NCBI GenBank assembly: GCA_029593915.1
Contig: CP046147.1
Location: 868,001-932,000, forward strand
DNA: 64,000 nt
Source of the DNA: Candidatus Lucifugimonas marina
GTDB taxonomy: Bacteria; Chloroflexota; Dehalococcoidia; Lucifugimonadales; Lucifugimonadaceae
Reading direction: 5' to 3'
The notes beneath the pieces were generated by a model that saw nothing but the letters and a program-made list of their open reading frames with translations, did no database searches and was not told the origin of the DNA. This document shows positions 7,803 to 16,549 of the stretch, piece after piece. Every line of letters begins with the position of its first letter. Positions within the stretch are counted from its first letter, which is position 1. The translations under genes were made by a program, and so were the position numbers.

Positions 7803-10328
7803 TTACGGAATTGGCATCAGACGGAAATCGTCGTACGTATTGGCTTTGCCTTCTTCGATTTCAGCTGAGTAAAGGCCGACGTGAGTGTTGGTGTTACCCG
7901 TTGAGTGGGTTACCGAGAATTTGGTTTCGCCGTCGATCTTGAACGACAATGTGTCGCCATTTGCAGTGATCGCAAGGTTGTGTGAATCGCCAACCGTCCA
8001 CGTGAATGACGTGCGCCCGAGTTCCGCTGTGTGTGAGCGTGCGACAACATCACTGACACCGTCGAAGTACCACATCACATACTGAGAATCGTTCGAGGTT
8101 GAGCGGGTCACAACTCCCATTCTCGGGAACATGTTTCGACTGAAGCTAGTGGTCCATTGCGGACCATTTCTTACGATATCGGCAGAGACGGTGTGATTCG
8201 CTGTTTCTGCATCGATCACGATACGGCGGTCGAATATTCCGAAGTCGAACTCACCAGTTTCGATCGCCTTGTTCGAGAGGGTCTCCCAGTCACCGCGACT
8301 AGTCGATTTTGCCCATGTGTTTGAACTTGGCGCGATGTCGAGAGTGTGCCCAACCAAGTTTGTAGCGTCGGATTCGGTGAATAGGTCTTTGACAATCGGT
8401 GTTGGCGGCGGTGTGGGCGTTGGGGTTGGAGCGCCTTCTGGTAATTTCAGTAGGAAATTGTCGAAGCGATCTTCGTGGAACGCGTTCCTAAAGATTCCGG
8501 CCCAGGTAGCACCGACTAGATCGGCATCAGTGACTGTGAACATTCGGCGTTTGCCGACGTACGCCTCGAGCTCAGTGCCTTGTACTACGACGCTAATAGT
8601 TTTTCGCGCTCCGCTCTTCCACTGAACTTTTTTCGAGCCGAGGGTGAAGAAAGCTCCACCGATTTTCTTGCCGAGAACCACGTTACCGTTCGATTGGACG
8701 AAGTAGAGAAAAACATTTCGATTGCTGGGGGCTAATCCGCCAAAAGTTATTCCTGTCCGACCGCCGTCCCAGATCTGTTCGGATGAAATTTGGTAGTCGT
8801 CACGGCCGGTGTCGATGAACGAGAACTTGTCGCCACCGTCCTCTTTGAGTTCGCCGACTTCAAAGCCGTAGAACTTCCATTTTCCGCTATCGATCTGCCA
8901 GCCGAGACCAGTTGGGTCGAGATCGGGATTGTGGTTCTCAATAACGTCACCGTTGTAGTAGGTGAAGCTGTCGTAGAGATAGGCTCCGGCTGGGACCGCT
9001 GGTGGGTTTAGTGTTTGTGGGTCGCTGACACCGAGCACAGCGTCGGCTTGAGCGAGTGCGACCTTGTTTCGCACTTCAAAATTGTCGAATAGGTTCGTTG
9101 TGCCTTTTGAGAACAGGCCCGCTCGTTTTTCTGTGCCCATTCCGGTTCCTATCGCAAGAACCATTACTTGAACTTCATCACCCGAAACCGATGGATCGTC
9201 AATGTAGATCCGTGCGTTAGTTCCGTTGATTCGAACTCGCATTTTTTTCGTATCACCAGCTGTCCATGTGTAAGCGGCTCGACTGAACTCTTCGAACGAG
9301 TTGTCGCTGGGCTTAACTTTGCCGGCGACTATGTTGGAACCCTCGAAAAAGGCTATGGCGCGATCGTTGCTTGCATCGACCGACCAAGCTAATCCGGCGA
9401 CTCCGCTGTTCCAAGTGATATCAGCACTGATGTCGGGTTCAGTAAGGCCGGTTGGTATAGCTGTGATCTGATCACCTGATCCGCTAGCGGTCTGCAGTTT
9501 TGCCTGCCCGCCGGCTGTGGCTTCCCATGTGCCGATTATGTCGACCCATTCGTTCGCTCCACCGACGTTGTTAGCTGGTCGTGAGTTTAGCCCTCCGGCG
9601 CCGGCGTCGAAGTTGTCTTCGAGGACGAGTGACCCGAATACTGGAGTCGGAGCAGAAGCGGGATCGCCGAGCGCTCGGACGGTGAAATTACCGATGGATG
9701 AAGTGGTTTCGTTGCGGTAGTAGAGCCCAATGTGAGTTTTGTCTCGAAGCTCGGTATCCGTAGCAGTAGCGATCTCAAAATTGTCTCGATACAGCTTTAT
9801 ATTTCCTGCCGAGGCGACGACACGTATCGAACTCGAATCGCCGGCCTTCCACTTGCTGCCCCCTGAATCGAGCAGAAATTCAACACCAGCGATGGTTTTG
9901 ATCAGGTAGCCATTCGTTCCATCAAAAACGCCTCGATAGTGGTTCGAAGAATCTTGCCAGCGGAACACGATACCCACTTCACTGGTTTGCCCTGTGCGAG
10001 TGAAGTCGACAGTGACATCGTTGTCTTCTAATTTGCCGTCGATCACTGCGTAATACGGGCTATCGAGACCGAAAGTGTTTCGAACTTCTCTGCCCGACGG
10101 AGCAATTTCGAAGTTGGGCCCAAATTCGACTTTCCAACCGCCGCCAACGTCATCGATATTGGGGGAGTGAGAGGTGAGAGTCGTTCCTGCGGTGTCGGTG
10201 AAATCGTCGTTAACGACTACAGGTCCATCAGGGAGTTTCGCCTGATTTTCGGACGCGGTCACGATGCCTATGCTCAGAGTTAGAGCAAAGACGACTATCG
10301 AAGCTATTGCGACCGGTCGTGCTCTCAT
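7803..10328 (-). CDS. Secreted protein with four jelly-roll-like domains
   Basis: Residues 1-25 form a signal peptide (basic start, hydrophobic VAIASIVVFALTLSIGIV, Ala-rich exit). The mature part holds four related blocks of about 180-195 residues, starting near 38, 232, 450 and 648. Each opens with a D-x-F motif, has a Trp-containing strand 30-50 residues later, and ends with strands like IGLYYRN or VGLYSAE followed by a phenylalanine-containing strand (DNF, DDF). This is the pattern of concanavalin-A/laminin-G-like folds related to the 3-keto-disaccharide hydrolase (DUF1080) group, which bind or cleave glycans. A Pro/Thr linker (PTPTPTPPPTP) precedes the fourth block. No catalytic residues can be assigned. 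It is probably exported and glycan-binding, next to another Pro/Thr-stalk surface protein. Confidence 0.75.
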   Translation of the reverse strand: MRARPVAIASIVVFALTLSIGIVTASENQAKLPDGPVVVNDDFTDTAGTTLTSHSPNIDDVGGGWKVEFGPNFEIAPSGREVRNTFGLDSPYYAVIDGKLEDNDVTVDFTRTGQTSEVGIVFRWQDSSNHYRGVFDGTNGYLIKTIAGVEFLLDSGGSKWKAGDSSSIRVVASAGNIKLYRDNFEIATATDTELRDKTHIGLYYRNETTSSIGNFTVRALGDPASAPTPVFGSLVLEDNFDAGAGGLNSRPANNVGGANEWVDIIGTWEATAGGQAKLQTASGSGDQITAIPTGLTEPDISADITWNSGVAGLAWSVDASNDRAIAFFEGSNIVAGKVKPSDNSFEEFSRAAYTWTAGDTKKMRVRINGTNARIYIDDPSVSGDEVQVMVLAIGTGMGTEKRAGLFSKGTTNLFDNFEVRNKVALAQADAVLGVSDPQTLNPPAVPAGAYLYDSFTYYNGDVIENHNPDLDPTGLGWQIDSGKWKFYGFEVGELKEDGGDKFSFIDTGRDDYQISSEQIWDGGRTGITFGGLAPSNRNVFLYFVQSNGNVVLGKKIGGAFFTLGSKKVQWKSGARKTISVVVQGTELEAYVGKRRMFTVTDADLVGATWAGIFRNAFHEDRFDNFLLKLPEGAPTPTPTPPPTPIVKDLFTESDATNLVGHTLDIAPSSNTWAKSTSRGDWETLSNKAIETGEFDFGIFDRRIVIDAETANHTVSADIVRNGPQWTTSFSRNMFPRMGVVTRSTSNDSQYVMWYFDGVSDVVARSHTAELGRTSFTWTVGDSHNLAITANGDTLSFKIDGETKFSVTHSTGNTNTHVGLYSAEIEEGKANTYDDFRLMPIP

Positions 10329-10439
10329 GGTGTTCTTGATTGTGTATACGAACTAACTGCGCCAGATAGCTTCATGTTCCTTTTGAAGATCGTTCAGTTA
10401 CCCGACATTTAAATTTTCGCGTACTTATGACTAGATTGA

Positions 10440-11939
10440 TCACATAAATGTGTGAATATCGCCGGTGACATCAATTAGTTGTGACCATGATCTGTCGGTG
10501 TGACCTGATTTTGTTGCTGTGAAATTCCAGGTTCCAGCATCGCCTGTAATAGTCACTTTGCCGTTCACATCGGTAGTTTCTGAGAAGGCAGTGCCGGAGG
10601 CATCGGTTCCGGTGACCAGCACTCCCTGAATAACTGTTCCGCCGGCCCCGTCGTGGACATACAACGTGAGTGTTGCTGTTGTTCTGAGCGTTGTGAAGCT
10701 GGAAGTAACCGAATAGGAACCTTGTTTTGTGGTGTCGCCCGAATCGTTGATCGCCTGAATTCGCCAGTAATAAGTAGTGCCAGGTGCGAGTGCAATTGAT
10801 GGCGTGTAGCTGGTGTTGGTCGTGAGGACACTCACCAAACAATCGGGACAATCTTCGGCGTTTATATCGGTTGGTAGGTCAGATTCGATGGCAGCGAACA
10901 TTACCCAGTACTGATGTGCGTCGGTCACTGCATTCCAAGTGAGATTCGGCAGTGTAGACACATCGGTGCTGCCGTTCGTAGGTGCTGTAATCGTTGTAGC
11001 TGGCAAGACGAGTGGTTCGACTGCCACGGCTCCTATCGTTGTGCTGCGAGTTCGGTTTCCTTGTTGATCGACCACTTCGGCCCGGTACCAGAATCTACCT
11101 GCCGAGTCGGGGCTGTCGAATAGGAAACTTGTTGACTGAGAACCACTGAGAATTGCCTGAGAAGCTTGTGTCCAAGTTCCGGGCGATCCGCTTTCATGGG
11201 GCGCTACTTGCAGCGTGATCGCCAGAAGACCTGAGCCGCCGAGATCGCTTGTGGAATAAGAGAACGTGAGCTGTTGATCGACATCGACTACGAGCTTATC
11301 GATTGAAAATGAGTTGATCGTGGGAGGTTGCGAATCGACCGGTATCGGTGTGCTGGTTGGAGCGGGCGTAGATGTTGGTAGGGGAGTGGCCGTGGGCGGC
11401 GGCACCAAGGTCTCAGTTGGCGGAATAGGTGTGAGTGTCGCTGTGGCAGTCGGTGTTGGAGTCGGAATGACGGTAGCGGTGGGCGCAGGTGTGGCAATGG
11501 GAACCGGCGTTGTTGGTGTGGGTTGAGGAAGAGATGTCGGCGTTGGTTGTGCTGTGGGTGATGGCGTGGCGGTATTGGTTGGTGAGACGGGGGGAATCGT
11601 TGCAGTTGGGTTCGGCAGTTGGGTTGGTTGCGGCGCTGTAGTTGGCGTACTTACGACAGGCGACGGCGTGGGGTTTGTTGGTGGTGGCGTTGGTGTGTGA
11701 GTTGCCGATACCGTCGGTGTTGGCGTAGCTTCGAGAGCTGGGGGGGCGTCGATCTGAGATTGGGCCACTGCTTCGGCAGTTTGGGTCAACGGAAGATCTT
11801 CGTCACAGGCCATGGTTGCCAGTAATAAGCCTGTGAGTGCGATCAAGGCTACGTTTTTGAAGTTGAACGTAGTCGCACGAGTTCTGATCGATGGGTGCTT
11901 CACCCAAAAAGTTTTGATCAGTTTTCGGCTGCTGGGCAT
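10440..11939 (-). CDS. Exported Pro/Thr-stalk protein with Ig/Fn3-like domains
   Basis: The 499-residue product has a long basic N-terminus, a hydrophobic helix VALIALTGLLLATMAC (29-45) ending in Cys, so it may be a lipoprotein, although the residue at -3 is Thr rather than Leu. An extended stalk of Pro/Thr/Ala (about 65-205, repeated TPTPTPT) follows, then a beta-sandwich segment (about 205-310), a fibronectin-III-like segment with LTWNAVTDAHQYW and TTYYWRIQA (about 315-420), and a carboxypeptidase-regulatory-like domain (about 423-499, GVLVTGTDASG ... DVNGKVTI). Stalks of this type lift domains away from the cell surface. No enzyme motif is seen; a structural or adhesive role is inferred. 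Confidence 0.72.
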   Translation of the reverse strand: MPSSRKLIKTFWVKHPSIRTRATTFNFKNVALIALTGLLLATMACDEDLPLTQTAEAVAQSQIDAPPALEATPTPTVSATHTPTPPPTNPTPSPVVSTPTTAPQPTQLPNPTATIPPVSPTNTATPSPTAQPTPTSLPQPTPTTPVPIATPAPTATVIPTPTPTATATLTPIPPTETLVPPPTATPLPTSTPAPTSTPIPVDSQPPTINSFSIDKLVVDVDQQLTFSYSTSDLGGSGLLAITLQVAPHESGSPGTWTQASQAILSGSQSTSFLFDSPDSAGRFWYRAEVVDQQGNRTRSTTIGAVAVEPLVLPATTITAPTNGSTDVSTLPNLTWNAVTDAHQYWVMFAAIESDLPTDINAEDCPDCLVSVLTTNTSYTPSIALAPGTTYYWRIQAINDSGDTTKQGSYSVTSSFTTLRTTATLTLYVHDGAGGTVIQGVLVTGTDASGTAFSETTDVNGKVTITGDAGTWNFTATKSGHTDRSWSQLIDVTGDIHTFM

Positions 11940-12112
11940 TGAGAATTAATTGATACCGAAGTGATTGCCGAACGGTTTCGATTTACCGGTACGACTATTA
12001 GCTCGAGAGATGCTCGTGATTGCTCGCTGGGAACATTATCGGTCAATAATTTCGGAACGCAATTCTCGGGATGATGAGGTTTTCTGTGAGAGTTGAATGG
12101 GAGATTAAATAC

Positions 12113-12139
12113 AAAAGCTCGACACGAAGTCGAGCTTTT
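12113..12139 (-). terminator. Original tRNA-Gly terminator, now beyond the integrated element
   Basis: AAAAGCTCGAC, a five-base loop, then GTCGAGCTTTT: a perfect 11-bp stem. Read leftward it is followed by T-rich sequence. It lies just past the truncated tRNA-Gly 3' end at 12152, where the native terminator would be if the 12.3 kb element inserted between gene and terminator. Confidence 0.75.
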
Positions 12140-12151
12140 GATTGCTTGCAA

Positions 12152-12197
12152 ATGGAGCGGGGGACGAGATTCGAACTCGCGACATTCTGCTTGGAAG
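12152..12197 (-). repeat. Attachment-site repeat, distal copy (tRNA-Gly 3' fragment)
   Basis: These 46 bases are identical to 24435-24480, where they form the 3' part of an intact tRNA-Gly gene (anticodon arm 3' side, T-arm, acceptor and CCA). Here the identity stops at 12197, so only a tRNA fragment is present. A perfect tRNA-3'-end duplication next to an integrase gene is the standard product of tyrosine-recombinase integration. Confidence 0.92.
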
Positions 12198-12322
12198 TTG
12201 TAATCAGCGGTGTCCACAGTATTCCCTCCTACTCACAGCCCGAACTGGAGTTGAGATTAGATGCCGTCCTCGCTGTTCCTCATTGATCTGTGACAGCGCT
12301 GGTGTCACTAAGGTGTCATTCG

Positions 12323-13414
12323 CTAACCAATCTTTGCCATAGCAGTTCGGACCTGTTCAGAGTCTTCTGGCAACTCGTGGGCGTACACGCTCATTGTAAT
12401 TGCAGGGTTCGCGTGTCCGAGTATTTTTGAAACCATCGTTATGGGGACGTTCTCAGACAGTAGGTAGCTCCCGCAATTATGCCTTAAGTGATGCCACGAT
12501 AATCGAGGTACTCCAGCTTCGACGAGCATTGGTTCAAGTAGGCGTTTTTGCAGATTTGTGTATGACTGTCGATTACCCGCAGAGGTGCAAAATATCAGAT
12601 TAGTTTGATTCCATTTGTAACCTGATTCGAGTTGCTTTGACAAGTGAATCTTGTGAAGTGATTGCAGCCGACTAATCAGGCCATTGTCCAGCGGTATCAC
12701 GCGGTATTCACCGGCTTTGGTTTTGCTGTTCCCTACGGTGACTTCCCGCCGAGCAAAGTCGATCTGAGTCCAAGTTGTACCGAGTGCTTCGACATTGATT
12801 CTCATTCCGGTTTTAAGTACGAACTCGACGATCAGCCCAGAGCTGCTTTTCGCTGATACATCAAGGAGCGACTTCCATTCAACTCTTGAAAGGACAATGG
12901 GTTTACGTTTTCGAGCACTTGGAGCCTCAGCCAACGATGGGATATCTCTGAAAATAAGACCCTTTCGGAATGCTGATCGGAGACAAGTGCCAATGTTTAC
13001 ATGCACTTGGCGAACGGTGGTAGGAGAAAGTCCGGTGTCTAGTAATGTCGCGTACATGGCTTCGAGATGAGAGGGAGTCAACTTTGACAGTTTTTTTGAT
13101 CCAAAGTAGCCGGATGCCCTAGCTAAGTTTGATCGGTACTGATTCAGTGTCTTGTCCCGAATATCACGTCGAGAACTGAGCCAAAGCTTCGACCACTCGT
13201 CAAATGTAAGATCGTTGTCCGACAACATACCGTCTGCCGAAAGCACCAGCGCACGATTGAGCTTGTCTTCGGCTATTGCGCGTGTTGAGGCATAGCCGGT
13301 CTTTCGCTTGTCTCCAACCCAGTATCGGTACATCCAAGGAGACTTGCGTCCGTCCTTTCGAAACGTGATTGCACCTTTTGTACGTTTGCGGTTCTTTGGT
13401 CTACCTATCGTCAT
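12323..13414 (-). CDS. int: Tyrosine recombinase/integrase
   Basis: 363 residues. An N-terminal AP2-like arm-binding segment (about 15-60) is followed by a SAM-like core-binding domain (about 68-150) and a catalytic domain (about 175-363). The catalytic set is visible: Arg205 in KTGMRINVE, Lys231/233 in NSKTKAG, His308 and Arg311 in HHLRH, His334 in LGHANPA and the nucleophile Tyr344 in SVYAHE. The first box has one extra residue compared with the usual G-x-R-x-x-E. The start is the ATG at 13412-13414, preceded by AAAGGAG and overlapping the stop of the upstream gene (TGATG); a longer frame to 13495 is not needed. It catalyses site-specific integration and excision at the tRNA-Gly site. Confidence 0.95.
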   Translation of the reverse strand: MTIGRPKNRKRTKGAITFRKDGRKSPWMYRYWVGDKRKTGYASTRAIAEDKLNRALVLSADGMLSDNDLTFDEWSKLWLSSRRDIRDKTLNQYRSNLARASGYFGSKKLSKLTPSHLEAMYATLLDTGLSPTTVRQVHVNIGTCLRSAFRKGLIFRDIPSLAEAPSARKRKPIVLSRVEWKSLLDVSAKSSSGLIVEFVLKTGMRINVEALGTTWTQIDFARREVTVGNSKTKAGEYRVIPLDNGLISRLQSLHKIHLSKQLESGYKWNQTNLIFCTSAGNRQSYTNLQKRLLEPMLVEAGVPRLSWHHLRHNCGSYLLSENVPITMVSKILGHANPAITMSVYAHELPEDSEQVRTAMAKIG

Positions 13415-14265
13415 CACAAAACTCCTTTGGGAGTAAAGCCCGTATTTATCGTTACGGTCTTGCCGGTCAATAGTCCTCGTACATGGTCTCGCCAAGTATG
13501 AAACACCGCACGATCCTCAAATGTAGTGTCTGGATATAACCCGCCGTCTGGGATGCCTTTCGCGGTCGAAGTCCCTACGTGCCCAGAGTGTCCGTTTGAT
13601 GTGTAAAACATCGTCAAAAATGGCATCCGCATCTGCGCGTACGCAGCAATTATCGCTGTATGTGGAACAAACCGATCTGTTCTCACGTATTCCGTGAGCT
13701 GCGAGATTCGTGGAATGGGGGTTTTGCCGGTCTCAAGAGCAAGACGATACAAATCCGTGTTCATTGGGTTCCAAGGTTGGTAGGTCAACAATGAATCTAG
13801 GTCACTCGTCTCGGTCCCCGCTTGTTGCCTGCGGCTGTAAGCATCAACAACTGCGTATTGAGCGTACATATCGAGTGGTTCTCGATTTGGGATATCGAAA
13901 TAACCGGCAAGGCGAATTGCGGTTATCGCCTCGATTTGAGTCAGCCTGCCGCCGTTGGTGACAGCTTGTTTGACGAGATCAATTCTTGCCAGCCTTGGAG
14001 CATTCGACCATCCGAAATCGTGGAAATCGATTACACGACTATGAGGACCCGGACCCTTTTTGACCCCTTTGTACCAGCCTTCGATTGTCTTGTCGGAATA
14101 GGCAAACCCGAGATCACCGTATTTTTTATCCATGAAGGTCTTGATGCGTTCACGCCCCCACCCTAGCTTTACTCGGATTTGAACGGCCACCTCTTTGAAA
14201 AAATCATCGTCCAAAAGACCAGCCTTGAACCGGTCAACGTTCAGATCTTGTGAATTCTTGTACAT
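13414..14265 (-). CDS. Unknown 283-residue protein coupled to the integrase
   Basis: Not recognised. The N-terminal 70 residues look like a helical DNA-binding module (VAVQIRVKLGWGRERIKTFMDKKYGDLGFAYSDKTIEGWYKG), with a resolvase-like helix-turn-helix flavour. The middle has helical segments, and the C-terminal part is mixed. There is no membrane span or signal peptide. Its stop overlaps the integrase start by one base, so the two are translated together. Three 12-bp repeats sit immediately upstream of its ATG. A role as element regulator or recombination directionality partner is inferred from position only. Confidence 0.75.
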   Translation of the reverse strand: MYKNSQDLNVDRFKAGLLDDDFFKEVAVQIRVKLGWGRERIKTFMDKKYGDLGFAYSDKTIEGWYKGVKKGPGPHSRVIDFHDFGWSNAPRLARIDLVKQAVTNGGRLTQIEAITAIRLAGYFDIPNREPLDMYAQYAVVDAYSRRQQAGTETSDLDSLLTYQPWNPMNTDLYRLALETGKTPIPRISQLTEYVRTDRFVPHTAIIAAYAQMRMPFLTMFYTSNGHSGHVGTSTAKGIPDGGLYPDTTFEDRAVFHTWRDHVRGLLTGKTVTINTGFTPKGVL

Positions 14266-14267
14266 AA

Positions 14268-14301
14268 TTCCGGGTTTAGTTCCGGGTTTACTTCCGGGTT
14301 G
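14268..14301. repeat. Three tandem 12-bp repeats (operator or iterons)
   Basis: TTCCGGGTTTA recurs with a strict 12-bp period at 14268, 14280 and 14292 (the last copy ends in TTG rather than TTTA). The array occupies the first bases upstream of the leftward 283-residue gene and lies between it and the rightward replication operon. It is well placed as a regulator binding site or as replication iterons. Confidence 0.7.
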
Positions 14302-14403
14302 TGGTATTTCAATCAGAGTAAATGCAGCGGATACTGTGTTTATTCCTTACGGGATGTTACAGCATATCCAGGACACTGGAAATATTTTCATCGGAGTTTT
14401 CGA

Positions 14404-14646
14404 ATGATCAAACGAGTCACCAAATCCTCGGTGGAGAGCCTTCTTACCAGTTGGAACTCTGAACTCAAAAAACAGATAGAGGCCGAACTGAATGATCAGG
14501 CGCCGTTCATGACAGTTCAAAAAGTTGCCAAGGTCATGGACGTCAGCGAATCAACAATTCGCCGTTACATCCGACGCGGAGATTTGGTCGCAATCCAAGC
14601 GCAGGGGCCTAACACCGCACGGACGATGGTGAGTGCGAATGTTTAA
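14404..14646 (+). CDS. Excisionase/MerR-type helix-turn-helix protein
   Basis: 80 residues. The C-terminal half has FMTVQKVAKVMDVSESTIRRYIRRGDLVAIQ, a classic winged-helix HTH_17/excisionase motif that binds DNA at the second helix (STIRRYI). The N-terminal half is an amphipathic helix likely used for dimerisation. Start is ATG 14404 with GGAG eight bases upstream; the open frame upstream of it is not needed. It is first in the rightward operon and is either the recombination directionality factor for the integrase or a regulator of the replication genes. Confidence 0.75.
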   Translation: MIKRVTKSSVESLLTSWNSELKKQIEAELNDQAPFMTVQKVAKVMDVSESTIRRYIRRGDLVAIQAQGPNTARTMVSANV

Positions 14647-14682
14647 CCAGATGAAATTACCTGCACCACTACACGCAAAAAA

Positions 14683-14714
14683 CAACGCCTTGGCCAACAA
14701 AGGCTAAGGCGTTG
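14683..14714. terminator. Hairpin between the HTH gene and the primase-helicase gene
   Basis: CAACGCCTT and AAGGCGTTG form a nine-bp stem, extended by GGCC/GGCT partial pairing around a short loop. On the minus strand it is followed by a six-T run, so it resembles a leftward terminator; on the plus strand it may attenuate transcription into the primase-helicase gene, whose start lies 16 bases beyond. Confidence 0.45.
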
Positions 14715-14729
14715 ATCACACGAGAGAGT

Positions 14730-16544
14730 ATGGCTCCCGTGCCGACTTCAATCATCGCACAAATCGAACAGAAGCTCATCACTGAGCGCCAAGGCAAGCA
14801 GCAGGGCGCTGAGTTGGTGTATTCGTGTTTGACCCACCCCGAAACACGGCCTTCTGCAAATTGGAACAGCTCGAAGCAGACATGGATTTGCCGGTCTGGA
14901 AGTTCACCAGAATGCTCAACTGGTGGTGGTTATTTGGATTTAGCCAGGAGATTGGAAATTGAACTACCAGCGCCTGAAAAACCTGTCTATGTCGAGTCCG
15001 CTCGTTGGGTAGTCAAAGAAGCCGACGGTCAAATCGCTGGAATCCACGTCCGACAGGAACTCCCGAACGGTGCTAAGCGAGTTATTTGGGAAGGTGGACT
15101 AAAAGGTCGCTCGTTATCCAACATGCCTTTGTATGGCTCTGAACGTGTTCGGTATTTTGATCAGTCAGAGTTGGTATTTATTGTTGAGGGCGAAAAGACA
15201 GCGGATGCCCTGAGAAACTTCGGCAAGCAAGTTCTGGGGACGGTTACTGGCGCTGGTGCAACGCCAAGCAAAGCGGTTCTTTCGATATTAGATGGTTTCG
15301 ACGTGCACCTGTGGCCAGACAACGATGATCCTGGTCGAGCGCACATGAAGCGCATTGCCGATGTACTCCCAGAGCGGCCGTTGTTCATCGATTGGACCGA
15401 TGCCCCTCCGAAGGGTGATGCAGCTGACTTTATTGAGTTGGGTGGCACAGAAGAGGCGTTGGCAGAGCTGATCGGGAACGTTGATTTGTCACTCCCGCCG
15501 CTCCCTTCCTCTGACGTTGTTCCCTTTTCCCTCCCCGTAGGGGTAAAGGAAAAGGGAACAACGTCAGAGGAGTCGGACATTTCGTCACAAATTTTCGACG
15601 CTGCTGGAATCATGAGTTATCAAGCACCACCCGTTCAGTGGCAATGGGAAGATCGGATTCCTGTTGGTGGATTCGCTTTGCTAGCGTCAAAGCCGAAAGT
15701 CGGAAAAAGCCAACTCCTCCTCGGATTATCACTAGCTACGTGCCGTGGAGACGATTTCCTAGATTGGGCAACTCGTCAAGGACCAGTTTTGTACTTGGCT
15801 TTCGAAGGTCATATACGAGACGTGACGAACCGTTTGAAGCTGATGGGTTTGCGATCCGAAGATCGGATCTACGTTCGGGTTGCTCCACCACCCGTTTTCG
15901 ATGAACAAGACAAGTCGATATTCACGGACTGGCTCGAGCCTTTGATCAATGAGTTCAACCCTGTTCTTGTAATTGTCGACACACTTTTCAGGATGCTTCC
16001 AGGCGTAGCTGATGCGAACGATTACTCGTTGGTGAATCGAGCGATGTCACCACTCGAATACATCGCCAGGCGCACAGAAGTCGCAATCGTTGTCAGCCAT
16101 CACGCCAACAAAGGGAACGAAAACTCTGATGACCCCGGTCAGACGATTCTCGGCAGCACAGCGATTCTCGGCGCTGTCGATACAGCGTTGGTGATGAGTC
16201 GCCGCAAAGGCGCTGTCGGTGCAACACCTGGTCGTGAATTGATGTCGATACAACGTGAAGGTGAATCACTCGAAGCGATCGTGATTTCTCTAGATGATTC
16301 AGGCTGGCCGACAAACTCCGGAAGAGCGCAAGATTTTGCCGTGGAGGCTGCAAAACAGCGGATCAAGGACGTTCTGATCGAGAACGAAGGCGAAGAGCTA
16401 GGAGCGAGCGACCTACAAGAGAGAACTGGCGTCAAAGGGAAAACCTACTCGAATGCTAGGAAAGCGCTGCTCGACTCCGGTGAAATAGTCATTCATCAGC
16501 GAGGTAAGTACAAGTTTTATTCGCATGTAGTGCGGACGGAGTAA
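14730..16544 (+). CDS. Primase-helicase (zinc-finger, TOPRIM, RecA-like ATPase)
   Basis: 604 residues from ATG 14730; a TTG at 14712 is less likely. Domains in order: a CHC2-like zinc-binding head (Cys33, His36, Cys54, Cys62); a TOPRIM domain with FIVEGEKTADAL (Glu153/155), GAGATPSK and DNDDPG (197-202); a linker containing a perfect palindrome (about 259-282); a RepA/AAA_25-type RecA fold with Walker A KPKVGKS (321-327), Walker B LVIVD (413-417) and SHH (456-458); and a C-terminal winged helix (about 545-595). Proteins of this layout prime and unwind DNA for replication of satellites, plasmids and integrative islands. It is probably the replication protein of the element in its excised state. 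Followed six bases later by a zinc-finger gene. Confidence 0.88.
   Translation: MAPVPTSIIAQIEQKLITERQGKQQGAELVYSCLTHPETRPSANWNSSKQTWICRSGSSPECSTGGGYLDLARRLEIELPAPEKPVYVESARWVVKEADGQIAGIHVRQELPNGAKRVIWEGGLKGRSLSNMPLYGSERVRYFDQSELVFIVEGEKTADALRNFGKQVLGTVTGAGATPSKAVLSILDGFDVHLWPDNDDPGRAHMKRIADVLPERPLFIDWTDAPPKGDAADFIELGGTEEALAELIGNVDLSLPPLPSSDVVPFSLPVGVKEKGTTSEESDISSQIFDAAGIMSYQAPPVQWQWEDRIPVGGFALLASKPKVGKSQLLLGLSLATCRGDDFLDWATRQGPVLYLAFEGHIRDVTNRLKLMGLRSEDRIYVRVAPPPVFDEQDKSIFTDWLEPLINEFNPVLVIVDTLFRMLPGVADANDYSLVNRAMSPLEYIARRTEVAIVVSHHANKGNENSDDPGQTILGSTAILGAVDTALVMSRRKGAVGATPGRELMSIQREGESLEAIVISLDDSGWPTNSGRAQDFAVEAAKQRIKDVLIENEGEELGASDLQERTGVKGKTYSNARKALLDSGEIVIHQRGKYKFYSHVVRTE
15507..15571. 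repeat. Perfect 24-bp-arm palindrome inside the primase-helicase gene
   Basis: 15507-15530 is the exact reverse complement of 15548-15571; the 17-base spacer itself contains CCCCGTAGGGG. The reading frame continues through it and the same peptide (DVVPFS ... KGTTSEE) can be read on both strands. It falls in the linker between TOPRIM and ATPase domains, the place where an in-frame insertion is tolerated. Confidence 0.93.
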
Positions 16545-16549
16545 TCGGC

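Noticed and set aside
8269-8625. Plus-strand frames across the secreted-protein and Pro/Thr-stalk genes
   Set aside because: They are low-complexity Val/Gly-rich shadows of the Pro/Thr coding strand, without ribosome sites.
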